In this document: piece by piece, positions 18,704 through 28,394 of the stretch
Numbering within the stretch: position 1 is the stretch's first letter
Layout: every line of letters begins with the position of its first letter
Assembly: GCA_029259345.1 (NCBI GenBank)
Contig: JAPDIX010000018.1
Span: 1 to 35,997, forward strand
DNA length: 35,997 nt
Source of the DNA: Archaeoglobi archaeon
Lineage (GTDB): Archaea; Halobacteriota; Archaeoglobi; Archaeoglobales; Archaeoglobaceae
Reading direction: 5' to 3'
The notes under the pieces: generated by a model
Seen by the model: only the letters and a program-made list of their open reading frames with translations
Told to the model about the DNA's origin: nothing
Databases searched by the model: none
Made by a program: the position numbers and the translations under genes

Positions 18704-20410
18704 TTAAGCGGATTTTTTAATTTCTTCTTCTCTCAAAACCCTCCTCAGGATCTTCCCAACCGCAGACTTCGGCAGTTCATCTCTGAACTCGACTATTCTT
18801 GGAACTTTGTAAGCTGCTAGCCTTTCTCTGCAGAATTGAATAATCTCCTCCTCACTAACTTTACCCTTGTATTCTGGCTTTAGAACGATAAATGCCTTTA
18901 CAGTCTCACCCCTGTATGGATCGGGAACACCAACAACTGCAGCCTCAGTAACAGCAGGATGCTCGTAAAGAACCTCCTCAACCTCTCTCGGATAGATGTT
19001 ATAACCACCAGCAATTATCATATCTTTCTTCCTATCAACTATGTAGAAGTATCCGTCTTCATCCATCTTTGCCACGTCTCCAGTCAGTAACCATCCGTTG
19101 ACCAGCACCTTCTTTGTCTCTTCCTCCATCTTGTAGTAGCCCTTCATCACCTGCGATCCCTTGATGACTATTTCTCCAACTTCGCCAACAGGTAGAATTT
19201 TACCCTCATCATCTATGATCACTGCGTAGGTGTCTGGAAATGGAATCCCTATACTCCCCTCCTTGTTCAGCCCATAAACCGGATTTCCAAGTGCTACAGG
19301 GGAAGTTTCGCTCAGTCCATATCCCTCAACAAGCTTTCCCCCAGTTATTTCCTCAAATCTCCTCTTCACTTCGATTGGTAAGGGTGCAGCACCACTTATG
19401 CAGGCTTTAACTGACCTCAAATTGTACTTCTTTACCTCGGGGTAGTTTATTATTGCCGCATACATCGTTGGGACACCGCAGAAAATAGTTATTCCGTACT
19501 TTTGAATGCTTTCGAGAAGTCTCTTGATATCTCTTGGGTCGGGTAGGAGGATTATAGTCCCTCCGAGAGCTATAGGAGCGTTCATAGAGGTTGTCATCCC
19601 GAAGCTGTGGAAGTATGGAAGAACTCCGGCAAACACATCATCTGGAGACCTGTCAGTGACCCATTCGAGTGTCTGATATACGTTGGCAACAAGATTGTAG
19701 TGGGTGGACATCACTGCCTTAGGCACACCGGTTGTTCCGCCGGTGTATAGGAATGTTGCGACATCTTCTTTGGGATCTATTTCTGGTCTGTCCTTTGTTG
19801 GAGGACTCTTTAGCACATCTTTCCAGTAAACAACCTTATCACTTTTCTCAACCTTTACCTTTTCCTTCTTCAGTGGATACAGGAAGTTAAGGGGGAATGG
19901 CAGATAGTCTTCAATTTTACATATAACAGCCTTTTTTATCTTTCCTTCCCTTATCAGGTTCTTGACTCTCGGGTAAACCATCTCCACGAAAAAGCCATAC
20001 TCAGCTTCACTGTTTTCGAGAATATATGTGATTTCCCTCTCTGTATAGAGCGGGTTACACTGCACAACGGTTGCACCTGTCTTAAGAATACCATAGTATG
20101 CTGCGACATAGTGGGGGGTGTTGGGTAGGTCAACAATCACTCTGCTACCTTTCCTAACACCAAGTTTGTATAGGAAGCTAGCAACTCTATCGCTCATCTC
20201 ATCAACTTGCCTGTAAGTTATTTTCTTTCCAAAGAATATAAGAGCAACCTTATCTGGATATTTGCTGGCTGTTTCCTCCAGAAGTTTGTAGAGGGGTACC
20301 TCAGGATAATCTATGTTTGGTCTCACCCCCTCATCGTAGAATTTGAGCCATATTCTGTTTATCTCTTTCTCATCTACATCCCTTATTGTTTTTCCTTCTA
20401 CTCCAAGCAT
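18704..20410 (-). CDS. Long-chain fatty-acid-CoA ligase (AMP-forming)
   Basis: 'FLYTGGTTGVPKAVMSTHYNL', 'GYGLSETSP', 'WLLTGDVAKMDEDGYFYIVDRKKDMIIAGGYNIYPREVEE', 'KSAVGKILRRVLRE'. Confidence 0.96.
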   Translation of the reverse strand: MLGVEGKTIRDVDEKEINRIWLKFYDEGVRPNIDYPEVPLYKLLEETASKYPDKVALIFFGKKITYRQVDEMSDRVASFLYKLGVRKGSRVIVDLPNTPHYVAAYYGILKTGATVVQCNPLYTEREITYILENSEAEYGFFVEMVYPRVKNLIREGKIKKAVICKIEDYLPFPLNFLYPLKKEKVKVEKSDKVVYWKDVLKSPPTKDRPEIDPKEDVATFLYTGGTTGVPKAVMSTHYNLVANVYQTLEWVTDRSPDDVFAGVLPYFHSFGMTTSMNAPIALGGTIILLPDPRDIKRLLESIQKYGITIFCGVPTMYAAIINYPEVKKYNLRSVKACISGAAPLPIEVKRRFEEITGGKLVEGYGLSETSPVALGNPVYGLNKEGSIGIPFPDTYAVIIDDEGKILPVGEVGEIVIKGSQVMKGYYKMEEETKKVLVNGWLLTGDVAKMDEDGYFYIVDRKKDMIIAGGYNIYPREVEEVLYEHPAVTEAAVVGVPDPYRGETVKAFIVLKPEYKGKVSEEEIIQFCRERLAAYKVPRIVEFRDELPKSAVGKILRRVLREEEIKKSA

Positions 20411-20525
20411 GATTTTTTATCACCTTTACAAGTATTTTAATTTTTTTAATCATCAAATTTTTAAGGTGCAGGGTGTTATTTATGGGTTAAGAAAAAATTA
20501 AATACTTAGAATTTTAATAGCCTCA

Positions 20526-20810
20526 GTGGATGCAGTAGTGTTATCTCAAAAAATAAAGGTGGAGAAGGCAGCTTTGTTTGGGGATGACGTGTCAGTGTGT
20601 GGTATGGACTATAATGATGCATCAAAATTAAAAGAGCTGGTAGATACTCTAATCCCGGCTGAATGCTACATTGGGTATATTTTACTTGATGAGGAGGGTA
20701 TTGTTTTCAGAAAAGGTTATGGTAGTATGGCATTAGTGGTTGTCGAAAGAAACAGAATCAGATGGTGTTTAAACAAAATGGAGGAGATATTCGACAATGG
20801 CAGAGGTTGA
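20526..20810 (+). CDS. Hypothetical protein (94 aa)
   Basis: Intact ORF, own candidate promoter, 14-nt overlap with next ORF; no family recognised with certainty. Confidence 0.6.
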   Translation: MDAVVLSQKIKVEKAALFGDDVSVCGMDYNDASKLKELVDTLIPAECYIGYILLDEEGIVFRKGYGSMALVVVERNRIRWCLNKMEEIFDNGRG

Positions 20811-21132
20811 GTTTGCATACGTTGGTGAGGGGATTAAAGGAAATTCGAGCTTCGCAATCTCTTACTTGGTGGCAGTAAAAGATATTGTCGTGGAGCACAA
20901 CATCTCTGAAATTGCCTTCTCATCAAACGGTTTTTCTGGAATTTTGCTGAAAAGTCCAATTTTAATTTTTGTTAAAGTGGAAGGCGAGATTCCAGAAGCA
21001 AAGTTTCGTGCAAGAAAAATCCTGAAAGAGCTAGGTTTCATTGAAAAGAGAGATTTGGAGAGTATTTTGAAATTTGCTGAGGAAATTGACGAACTTCCTA
21101 TAGAAGAAGTTTTGAAAAGGATAAAGGAATAA
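20797..21132 (+). CDS. Hypothetical protein (111 aa)
   Basis: Intact ORF translationally coupled with the upstream ORF; no family recognised. Confidence 0.65.
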   Translation: MAEVEFAYVGEGIKGNSSFAISYLVAVKDIVVEHNISEIAFSSNGFSGILLKSPILIFVKVEGEIPEAKFRARKILKELGFIEKRDLESILKFAEEIDELPIEEVLKRIKE

Positions 21133-21133
21133 A

Positions 21134-22321
21134 TTACCGCTCTGCAAGCTCTTTAACAAACCTGAAATTTTTAATCATCTCTTCTCTCTTCATCGCGAGA
21201 ATAGGGATTGAGAGTGCTATATACACTGCAGAGATGATGTACCTTACTTCGACTCCGGGTAAAACAAGCTGGATAAGAAAAAGAGTAAGTAGAGCGAATG
21301 CCTCCTTCCAGCTTATTTTCAAATCACACAGGATTGCGAAGCCGAAGAGTGACTGAGATGCGGTGAGCAAGATTTCCTCACTCTGTCTTGCATCGAGAGG
21401 TAAGCTCTGAACTCTGAAGGCTGAGATGCTGTATATGAGAACTATTGTCCCTATAAGAAGCGTCCACTGGTTGATTTTCGAGGATATAAGGGTGTTCATA
21501 GCTGCAGTAACTCTCAATCTCCTCACGAAGTATCCTGCTACTATCAATTCTGGTGCCTCACTTGCCAGAGGGGCAATCCACTGAACAGCTAAGAACTCAT
21601 TAACCCCAAACTCTCTGGCTGTGCCAAGTAATCCTTCAGAGAATGCCTCAACGCTCAGCAATATCACTGCACCAGCAAAAAGGAAGAGAACTACAACAGA
21701 AAACCTTCTTGCCTCTTTCTTCAAACTGCAGAGATACGCTGGCACTCCAACTACAGCAAGCTCTTCCTTCTCCGCTCTTAACGTCAGAATAACGTAAAAA
21801 ATGTACATGGAAACGAACACAAACATGTCAAAAAAAGATATTTCTCCCTTAAAAGGGAGAGTGAAGGCGTAAAGGGTTGCAATCAGGAGGAAGAAATTCT
21901 CAAGTCTGATCCCCTCATCAAGGTGCACCTCCCTTTTTCTTGTGGTAAAGATGGCTGTTAAAGCCACAAGACTCCAGCCTATACCAATCAGCAATCTGTT
22001 CGCTCCGGTCATGTTTGCTGTTGCATAATGTATATAGTCTCCACCCACTGTGCCTGCTTTCCATGCAAAATAGCCATCAACAGCATACTCTGGGAGCACC
22101 GCAAGTAGAGCAACCACTGCAAGGCTGAAAGACCTTGGAACATCCATCTCAGCAGTTTCAGCAGCCCATGATATCAAAAAAGATGCAGAAACTATCGCAA
22201 GACCTGAAAGAAAGGTTTGCAAAGTTGCTGGATGATGAGTATGGGTTGATAGTGAAATGAGCCAAGGGAGGGTTAGAAGTATTATCGCAACCATCTGAAT
22301 TTTTTCTTTTGCAAAATTCAT
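21134..22321 (-). CDS. Sodium/calcium exchanger-like (CaCA) membrane protein
   Basis: Two repeats with 'LLAVLPEYAVDGYFAW' and 'APLASEAPELIVAGYFVRR' alpha-repeat-like motifs, multi-TM. Confidence 0.85.
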   Translation of the reverse strand: MNFAKEKIQMVAIILLTLPWLISLSTHTHHPATLQTFLSGLAIVSASFLISWAAETAEMDVPRSFSLAVVALLAVLPEYAVDGYFAWKAGTVGGDYIHYATANMTGANRLLIGIGWSLVALTAIFTTRKREVHLDEGIRLENFFLLIATLYAFTLPFKGEISFFDMFVFVSMYIFYVILTLRAEKEELAVVGVPAYLCSLKKEARRFSVVVLFLFAGAVILLSVEAFSEGLLGTAREFGVNEFLAVQWIAPLASEAPELIVAGYFVRRLRVTAAMNTLISSKINQWTLLIGTIVLIYSISAFRVQSLPLDARQSEEILLTASQSLFGFAILCDLKISWKEAFALLTLFLIQLVLPGVEVRYIISAVYIALSIPILAMKREEMIKNFRFVKELAER

Positions 22322-22394
22322 GGTTGGGGAAGTGACTCTCGTTATTTAAATTTGGGGTGGAAATCATTATTTACTCACACCACCAAAGAATTTT

Positions 22395-22577
22395 ATGAGA
22401 AGAAAACTCCTTGAAATCCTTGCATGTCCAGTCTGCAAGTCTGATTTGGAGGTTGAAGTTCACGAGGAGAATGAAGAAGAGATTATTTCGGGCAAACTGA
22501 GGTGCAAGAAGTGCAACGTAGAATATCCGATTGAGGAAGGAATTCCAAACATGCTTCCACCGGAGCTGAGAACATGA
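22395..22577 (+). CDS. Trm112 family small zinc protein
   Basis: '[16 protein letters not shown]...[26 protein letters not shown]'. Confidence 0.92.
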   Translation: MRRKLLEILACPVCKSDLEVEVHEENEEEIISGKLRCKKCNVEYPIEEGIPNMLPPELRT

Positions 22578-24178
22578 AGTATATCGTCGTCACCGGGGGA
22601 GTGATGAGCGGGCTTGGTAAGGGGATTACAGCGGCTTCCATCGGCAGACTGTTCGTTGAAATGGGTTACAGAGTTGTTCCAATTAAGATTGATCCCTACA
22701 TCAACATAGATGCTGGCACAATGAACCCATTTCAGCACGGCGAGGTTTACGTTTTAAAGGATGGAACTGAAGTTGATCTTGATCTTGGACACTACGAGCG
22801 ATTTATAGGGGTTGAGCTTACAGGAGACCACAACATAACAACCGGAAAGATCTATAAGAGCGTAATTGAGAAGGAGAGGAAAGGCGAATATCTTGGACAG
22901 ACGGTGCAGATTATCCCTCATGTTACAGACGAGATAAAGAGCTGGATCAGGAGAGTTGCGGAGAAAAGTAACGCCGAAATATGTCTTGTTGAGATTGGTG
23001 GAACTGTCGGTGATATTGAGGGAATGCCCTTCCTTGAAGCTGTAAGGCAGATGCACAACGAGGAAAGGGAGGAGGATTTTGCTCTTGTGCATGTAACTCT
23101 TGTCCCTCTTGATGCTGGAGGAGAGCAGAAAACAAAGCCAACCCAGCATAGTGTGAAAGAACTGAGAGAGGTTGGCTTGCATCCTGATGTTATAGTCGGC
23201 AGATGTAAGGAGAGGCTAAGGGAGGCTACGAAGAGAAAAATCGCCCTATTCTGTGATGTGCCAGTCGAGGCAGTCATAAGCAATGAAGATGCAGATGACA
23301 TCTACGAAGTCCCACTGATTTTCAAGAGGGAGAAAGTTGATGAGTATCTGATAAATAAGTTTAAGCTTGAGAGTAGGGAGAGAAGGGGTGAATGGGACAG
23401 GATAGTTAACAAGCTGAAGTCTTTCAGTGAAGAAATCTCTATTGCGATTGTTGGCAAGTACGTGGATGTCAGAGATGCTTATCTCAGCATAAGGGAAGCT
23501 CTAAAACACGGAGGGATTTATGCTGGATGCAAGGTTAACTATCTGTGGGTGGACAGTGAGGAACTTGAGAAATTTGACGAAGTTGAGCTTGATGTTGACG
23601 GCATTCTTGTTCCGGGTGGTTTTGGGTCTAGAGGGGCAGAGGGTAAGATAAGGTCGATAGAGTATTCGAGAGAGAACAACATCCCCTTCCTCGGTATTTG
23701 CTTTGGCTTTCAGTTGGCGGTGATTGAATTTGCTAGAAACGTTGTTGGATTGGAGGGTGCAACAAGTTCAGAACTTGCAGAAGGAAAGGCTGAGCACGCC
23801 GTCATTGATATTTTGCCAGAGCAGAAAGAAGTTGAGGAGATGGGAGGAACGATGAGACTTGGGGATATTGAAGTAACCATTAAGCCCGGCACGATTGCCC
23901 ACAGGCTTTATGGCAGAGAGAAAGTTTATGAAAGGCACAGGCACAGGTTTGAGGTAAATCCAGAATACATACCGCTAGTTGAGGAGCATGGACTTGTTTT
24001 CAGCGCGCACTCGGATGGGGGGAGAAGGATGGAGATTGCAGAGTTACCGAATCACAGATTCTTTTTCGCCACTCAGTTCCATCCGGAATTCAAATCCCGT
24101 CCCTACAACCCGTCACCACCATTTGTCGGTTTTGTTACAGCAGCATTGGAGTTTAAGAGGGATAGCGATGAACGTTGA
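22574..24178 (+). CDS. pyrG: CTP synthase
   Basis: '[25 protein letters not shown]', '[40 protein letters not shown]', GATase '[12 protein letters not shown]'. Confidence 0.98.
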   Translation: MKYIVVTGGVMSGLGKGITAASIGRLFVEMGYRVVPIKIDPYINIDAGTMNPFQHGEVYVLKDGTEVDLDLGHYERFIGVELTGDHNITTGKIYKSVIEKERKGEYLGQTVQIIPHVTDEIKSWIRRVAEKSNAEICLVEIGGTVGDIEGMPFLEAVRQMHNEEREEDFALVHVTLVPLDAGGEQKTKPTQHSVKELREVGLHPDVIVGRCKERLREATKRKIALFCDVPVEAVISNEDADDIYEVPLIFKREKVDEYLINKFKLESRERRGEWDRIVNKLKSFSEEISIAIVGKYVDVRDAYLSIREALKHGGIYAGCKVNYLWVDSEELEKFDEVELDVDGILVPGGFGSRGAEGKIRSIEYSRENNIPFLGICFGFQLAVIEFARNVVGLEGATSSELAEGKAEHAVIDILPEQKEVEEMGGTMRLGDIEVTIKPGTIAHRLYGREKVYERHRHRFEVNPEYIPLVEEHGLVFSAHSDGGRRMEIAELPNHRFFFATQFHPEFKSRPYNPSPPFVGFVTAALEFKRDSDER

Positions 24179-25079
24179 GAAGTTTGTGGAGAACGCGATA
24201 AGGGAGATCAGGGAGAAGGTTGGAAATGGGAAGGCAATAATAGCCCTCTCTGGTGGGGTTGATAGTTCCGTGTGCACAGTGTTGGGTTACAAGGCCATCG
24301 GAGACAGGCTAATTCCTGTTTTTGTTGACACTGGTCTGATGAGAGAAGGAGAGCCAGAAAGGATTAAGGAGATATTCGGGGAGATGGGACTTGTCTTCAT
24401 TGATGCAAAAGATGAGTTCTTCGAAGCTCTGAAGGGTGTTACCGATCCTGAAGAGAAGAGAAAGGTTGTTGGGGAGCTTTTTGTAAGAATATTTGAGAGG
24501 GTTGCAGAGGAGCATGGAGCTGAATATCTGATTCAGGGAACGATTTATCCAGATATCATTGAGAGTCAGGGAGGGATAAAGAGTCACCACAATGTTGGGG
24601 GTTTTCCAACCAAATACAGATTCAAAGATGTAATTGAACCTCTCAGGGAACTTTACAAGGATGAAGTCAGGGAGGTTGCGAGATACTTGGGATTGCCAGA
24701 GGAAATTTCGGAGAGAATGCCGTTCCCCGGCCCGGGCTTGGCTGTGAGGGTAGTGGGAGAAGTGACGCCCGAAAAGGTTGAGGTGGTTAGAAAGGCGAAC
24801 AAAATAGTGGAGGAGGAGCTTGCAGATTATGACAAATGGCAGTGCTTTGCAGCTCTGATAGGTAGAGCTACTGGAGTGAAAGGGGATATCAGGGTGTGGG
24901 GATACGTTATATCCGTCAGGGCTGTTGGATCAAGGGATGGGATGACAGCTGATCCGCTTAACATCGAGTATGAAAAACTTAGACGCATCGCTCTGCGCAT
25001 CACCGGTGAGATTCCGGAAGTTTCCAGAGTGGTTTATGACATAACGCCAAAGCCACCAGCCACTATCGAGTATGAGTAG
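24168..25079 (+). CDS. guaAB: GMP synthase subunit B (ATP-PPase)
   Basis: '[37 protein letters not shown]', '[15 protein letters not shown]', '[13 protein letters not shown]'; internal ATG 24168 preferred. Confidence 0.97.
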   Translation: MNVEKFVENAIREIREKVGNGKAIIALSGGVDSSVCTVLGYKAIGDRLIPVFVDTGLMREGEPERIKEIFGEMGLVFIDAKDEFFEALKGVTDPEEKRKVVGELFVRIFERVAEEHGAEYLIQGTIYPDIIESQGGIKSHHNVGGFPTKYRFKDVIEPLRELYKDEVREVARYLGLPEEISERMPFPGPGLAVRVVGEVTPEKVEVVRKANKIVEEELADYDKWQCFAALIGRATGVKGDIRVWGYVISVRAVGSRDGMTADPLNIEYEKLRRIALRITGEIPEVSRVVYDITPKPPATIEYE

Positions 25080-25199
25080 ACCGTTGAATCTACTATTTAT
25101 TTTTATATCATCGAAAATTCGAATTTAAGGGATGTTGCAGGTATTGGATACCTTATTCCCCTTTTTGTGGGTGTTTGCAAGCGCAAAACTTTTATTCTT

Positions 25200-25230
25200 T
25201 TGTAAACCTAATTTAATTAATGGTTGACGA
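25200..25230. promoter_or_regulatory. Candidate BirA-type biotin operator TTGTAAACC-N13-GGTTGACGA spanning the bioY start
   Basis: Left arm TTGTAAACC; right arm matches its reverse complement at 7/9 positions. Confidence 0.4.
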
Positions 25231-25840
25231 TATTAAAAGGGTTGTGCTGGCGATAGCGATGGCTTTAATCACGGCAATAAGCGCTCAGTTGAACTTCAAA
25301 GTTGGTCCTGTACCATATACAATGCAGAACTTTGGGGTTATGCTCTCGGGATTCTTGCTTGGGCCGTGGTACGGGCTTCTTGCCATGTTGATATATACAG
25401 CCCTTATAGCTCTCTCCCTTCCCTTTGCAGCTGGGGGTGGTGGACTGGGTGTTTTAATTGGCCCTACAGCAGGTTTTATATATGGATTCGCAATATCTGC
25501 GTTTCTGGCGGGTTTACTGAGGAGGATAATCTGGAGAACGGGAGCCCCAAGGGATGTTATTATGCTGTGGCTATCAACACTGATAGCAGTTATTCCAGCA
25601 TATCTTCTCGGATTTGCGGTCTTCTACAGCTTTGCTGTTGGAAATGCAAAAATGCTTGGGTGGACAGATAGTGTGGCAAAAACTTTTGATTTAAACCTCT
25701 CTGACCCATTTTTGATTGTTTTTACAACAACAGTTCTGGTATTCCTGCCACAGGATTTCTTTGTTGACCATTTGCTTGCTGTTCTCGTTTATCGCTACGT
25801 TCACGATATGATCAAGCAGAGGGGGGTTGAAATTGATTGA
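25220..25840 (+). CDS. bioY: BioY-like biotin ECF transporter S component
   Basis: 'KVGPVPYTMQNFGVMLSGFLLGPWYGLLAMLIYTALIALSLPFAAGGGGLGVLIGPTAGFIYGF'. Confidence 0.9.
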   Translation: MVDDIKRVVLAIAMALITAISAQLNFKVGPVPYTMQNFGVMLSGFLLGPWYGLLAMLIYTALIALSLPFAAGGGGLGVLIGPTAGFIYGFAISAFLAGLLRRIIWRTGAPRDVIMLWLSTLIAVIPAYLLGFAVFYSFAVGNAKMLGWTDSVAKTFDLNLSDPFLIVFTTTVLVFLPQDFFVDHLLAVLVYRYVHDMIKQRGVEID

Positions 25841-26939
25841 ATTCAGTGTTAGATCTTATTTTTATCCCAACGGAAGCCTTGGGCTGGAATGCTTTTCAGA
25901 AAAGTTTGAGGGCTGTGAGTTCCTGGAAGGGGAGACAGGTTCGGGCAAAACAACTGTTTTGAGGATGATGAATGGTTTAATTCCCGAATTCTACGGTGGT
26001 AAGCTCGATGGATTTATCAGAGCTTTTGGAAAAAAGCCAAATCCGAGAGATATCTACTACATCAAGCAGAATCCTGAGGAGATGGTGACCTGCCTTGATG
26101 TCATTGACGAAGTTGCTTATCCATCAATTCAGCAGGGAAAAAAGGTTTCAGAGGCTAAAAGAGATGCCGAGGAGGTTTGTGAGGAGGTTGGAATTGGACA
26201 TCTGGTAGACAGGAAAACTTATGAAATATCAACGGGTGAGCTTCAACTGGTTGAAATTGCTGCTGCAATCACTTCGGGTAGCAAATTCATTGTTTTGGAC
26301 GAACCATTTGCTTATCTGAGTAGGAGAAACGCTTTAAGAGTCATTAGAATAATCAGGGATTTGAAGCATGTTGTTTCAGAGCACCGAATTGAATTTGAGA
26401 AGTATTTTGATAGAACCGTCAGTCTTGGACTTGAAATTAAGAGTATTGGTATTCCAGAAACAGAGAAAGGAGATGTTGTTTATAACGGAATTTTGGAGCT
26501 AAGAGAGGGAGAGGTTGTGGCTATCACAGGTGATAACGGCGCTGGAAAGACCATGATGCTGAAAGAAATTGCGAAAGATATGCGGAAAAAGGGAATCAAC
26601 TTTTCCCTCTTTTTGCAACATCCCCCATATCACCTAACAGAAAATACAGTGGAAAAGGAGGTTGAAGGTGTAAACAGGGAAATCGTTACGGCATTCGGGC
26701 TTGAAGGCATAAAGAACAGACATCCGCAATCTCTTAGCAGTGGACAAATGAGGAGGGTAGCAATTGCCAAAGCCTTTAAAGCGAAAATTCTGCTCCTTGA
26801 CGAACCAAGTGCTGCACAGGACGTCAATTTTAGAAAAAAACTCGTTTATCTGCTGAGGAAGTTCGGCAAAACTGCAGTAATAGCCACACATGATGAAGAA
26901 CTTGTGAGATACTGCGATTGGAGGGTAGAGTTGTGGTAG
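25827..26939 (+). CDS. ECF transporter ATPase with two fused nucleotide-binding domains
   Basis: Two Walker A (GETGSGKTT, GDNGAGKTM), two signatures (STGELQ, LSSGQMRR), two Walker B (FIVLDEPF, ILLLDEPS). Confidence 0.93.
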   Translation: MKLIEFSVRSYFYPNGSLGLECFSEKFEGCEFLEGETGSGKTTVLRMMNGLIPEFYGGKLDGFIRAFGKKPNPRDIYYIKQNPEEMVTCLDVIDEVAYPSIQQGKKVSEAKRDAEEVCEEVGIGHLVDRKTYEISTGELQLVEIAAAITSGSKFIVLDEPFAYLSRRNALRVIRIIRDLKHVVSEHRIEFEKYFDRTVSLGLEIKSIGIPETEKGDVVYNGILELREGEVVAITGDNGAGKTMMLKEIAKDMRKKGINFSLFLQHPPYHLTENTVEKEVEGVNREIVTAFGLEGIKNRHPQSLSSGQMRRVAIAKAFKAKILLLDEPSAAQDVNFRKKLVYLLRKFGKTAVIATHDEELVRYCDWRVELW

Positions 26940-27598
26940 TCAATTCTTTAAAGGAGGGCTTAAGGGATGGGGGAAGAGAGGGTAGAATTTGTTTGACCTC
27001 AGCAACAATCCTTTCCCTTTCTGTTTATATCTCAGCGATGGCTTTTGGGGTGTCTTTACTAGTCATAACATTATCGGCAGTTGTAACCTCAGGCAGATCG
27101 CTGAAAGTCCTGAAGGCTTTTTTCCCCTTCTACGTCTTTTTTGTTATAACTGCAATTTTTTTCGGTTTTCAGGTAGTCAAGAATCTGCTTGCATTCATGG
27201 CTGTAATTTCAGCAGGAGCTTTAATTTATGCAACTAACATAAAGGAGGTTACTGGCGCTCTGCTATACCTCAAAATACCCCAAAAGGTCGTTAGCATGGT
27301 ATCCTTAGCGATCTCCATGCTTCCCTTGCTTGTGTCAGACTTCAACAACATGAGGGAAATTCACAACGCAAAAAGCATAAGGGGTTATTACAAGCTTCTC
27401 AAAGCCTTCACGTCAACAACGATACTAAGGGCGATAAGCACCTCCGAATCTCTTTATTCAAAAAGCTTCAGCTACAAAGCTTTGGGTGAATTGAGGCAAC
27501 CAGAAATAAAAGACATTGTGGTGTTTCTGCTGTCACTGTTAATTTTAATTTACGCAATATCCCTCGAAGTATCGATCTGGACGCCCTCTTCGACGTAG
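26918..27598 (+). CDS. ecfT: ECF transporter transmembrane component (EcfT-like)
   Basis: Hydrophobic; position after the ATPase; 'NNMREIHNAKSIRGYYKLLKAFTSTTILRAISTSESLYSKSF' coupling-helix-like. Confidence 0.8.
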   Translation: MEGRVVVVNSLKEGLRDGGREGRICLTSATILSLSVYISAMAFGVSLLVITLSAVVTSGRSLKVLKAFFPFYVFFVITAIFFGFQVVKNLLAFMAVISAGALIYATNIKEVTGALLYLKIPQKVVSMVSLAISMLPLLVSDFNNMREIHNAKSIRGYYKLLKAFTSTTILRAISTSESLYSKSFSYKALGELRQPEIKDIVVFLLSLLILIYAISLEVSIWTPSST

Positions 27599-28266
27599 AA
27601 CCTGAAGTATTCGCTCACAGGTCTCTTGCCCCTTAGTTTCGGAACTGCGAACTTACACACTATCCTTTCTCCAACCCTCTCTGCTTCGATGTCGAAGACG
27701 ACATCTGAGATGTCGAGAACCTTGCTAACGACATTTACTGGATGAAGGTTTTTGACAAGATAGCAATAAATAACAGTTCCGTTCTCCTTGGAGATCGTAT
27801 AGAGTTTGTTCAACAACCAATCCTTCATCCCCCACTCCACTGAGAGATTCAGGAAAAATGACAGGGAGTCGAAGACAATATTAAACTCTTCACTGTCTTC
27901 AGTTATTTTTGTAAGCTGATCATCCACAAAATCAAAAATCTCCTTGTCTCTGTATTTATCCTCCACAATGAATTGCCCATACTCATTCAGATAATACTGA
28001 CTATAAATATCAACAAAATTTACGTTTTCAGCATCCAAACCCAGCTTTTGTATATCTATTTTGACAAACTTTGGGGATCTGTTGGTTGTAAAGTAGTAGC
28101 TTTTCATAACGGTCGCGAATTGATATAGAAAAGCTTCAGGCATCGCAATTGGGTCTGCATAAACACACACGAAGCTACCCTGAGGGATTCCACCATCAAG
28201 TCTTCTATCGAGTAGAACGATACCAGTTGGTATATCGATAGTCTTAAGTACCTGCGTTTGTTCCAT
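27550..28266 (-). CDS. RecA-superfamily (KaiC/RadA-like) protein with degenerate P-loop
   Basis: 'TGIVLLDRRLDGGIPQGSFVCVYADPIAMPEAFLYQFA' has the KaiC-like arrangement without GKT/S; 'EEFNIVFDSLSFFL' Walker-B-like. Confidence 0.7.
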   Translation of the reverse strand: MEQTQVLKTIDIPTGIVLLDRRLDGGIPQGSFVCVYADPIAMPEAFLYQFATVMKSYYFTTNRSPKFVKIDIQKLGLDAENVNFVDIYSQYYLNEYGQFIVEDKYRDKEIFDFVDDQLTKITEDSEEFNIVFDSLSFFLNLSVEWGMKDWLLNKLYTISKENGTVIYCYLVKNLHPVNVVSKVLDISDVVFDIEAERVGERIVCKFAVPKLRGKRPVSEYFRFYVEEGVQIDTSRDIA

Positions 28267-28394
28267 TATTAATCACTTATAGTTCTATAATTTAAACTTT
28301 TCCTATCATCATTATAATGTAGAGTTGATTATTTAACTAGTAGATTATAAAATTCAAACAACAAAAACTTTTATTTCTGAGGGTTAAGAAAATT

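Noticed and set aside
22754-23301. Antisense ORFs (142, 127 and 64 aa) inside CTP synthase
   Set aside because: Overlapping shadow ORFs opposite a highly conserved gene.
23979-24167. N-terminal extension of the GMP synthase ORF
   Set aside because: Lies inside the CTP synthase coding region in another frame; the real start is ATG 24168.
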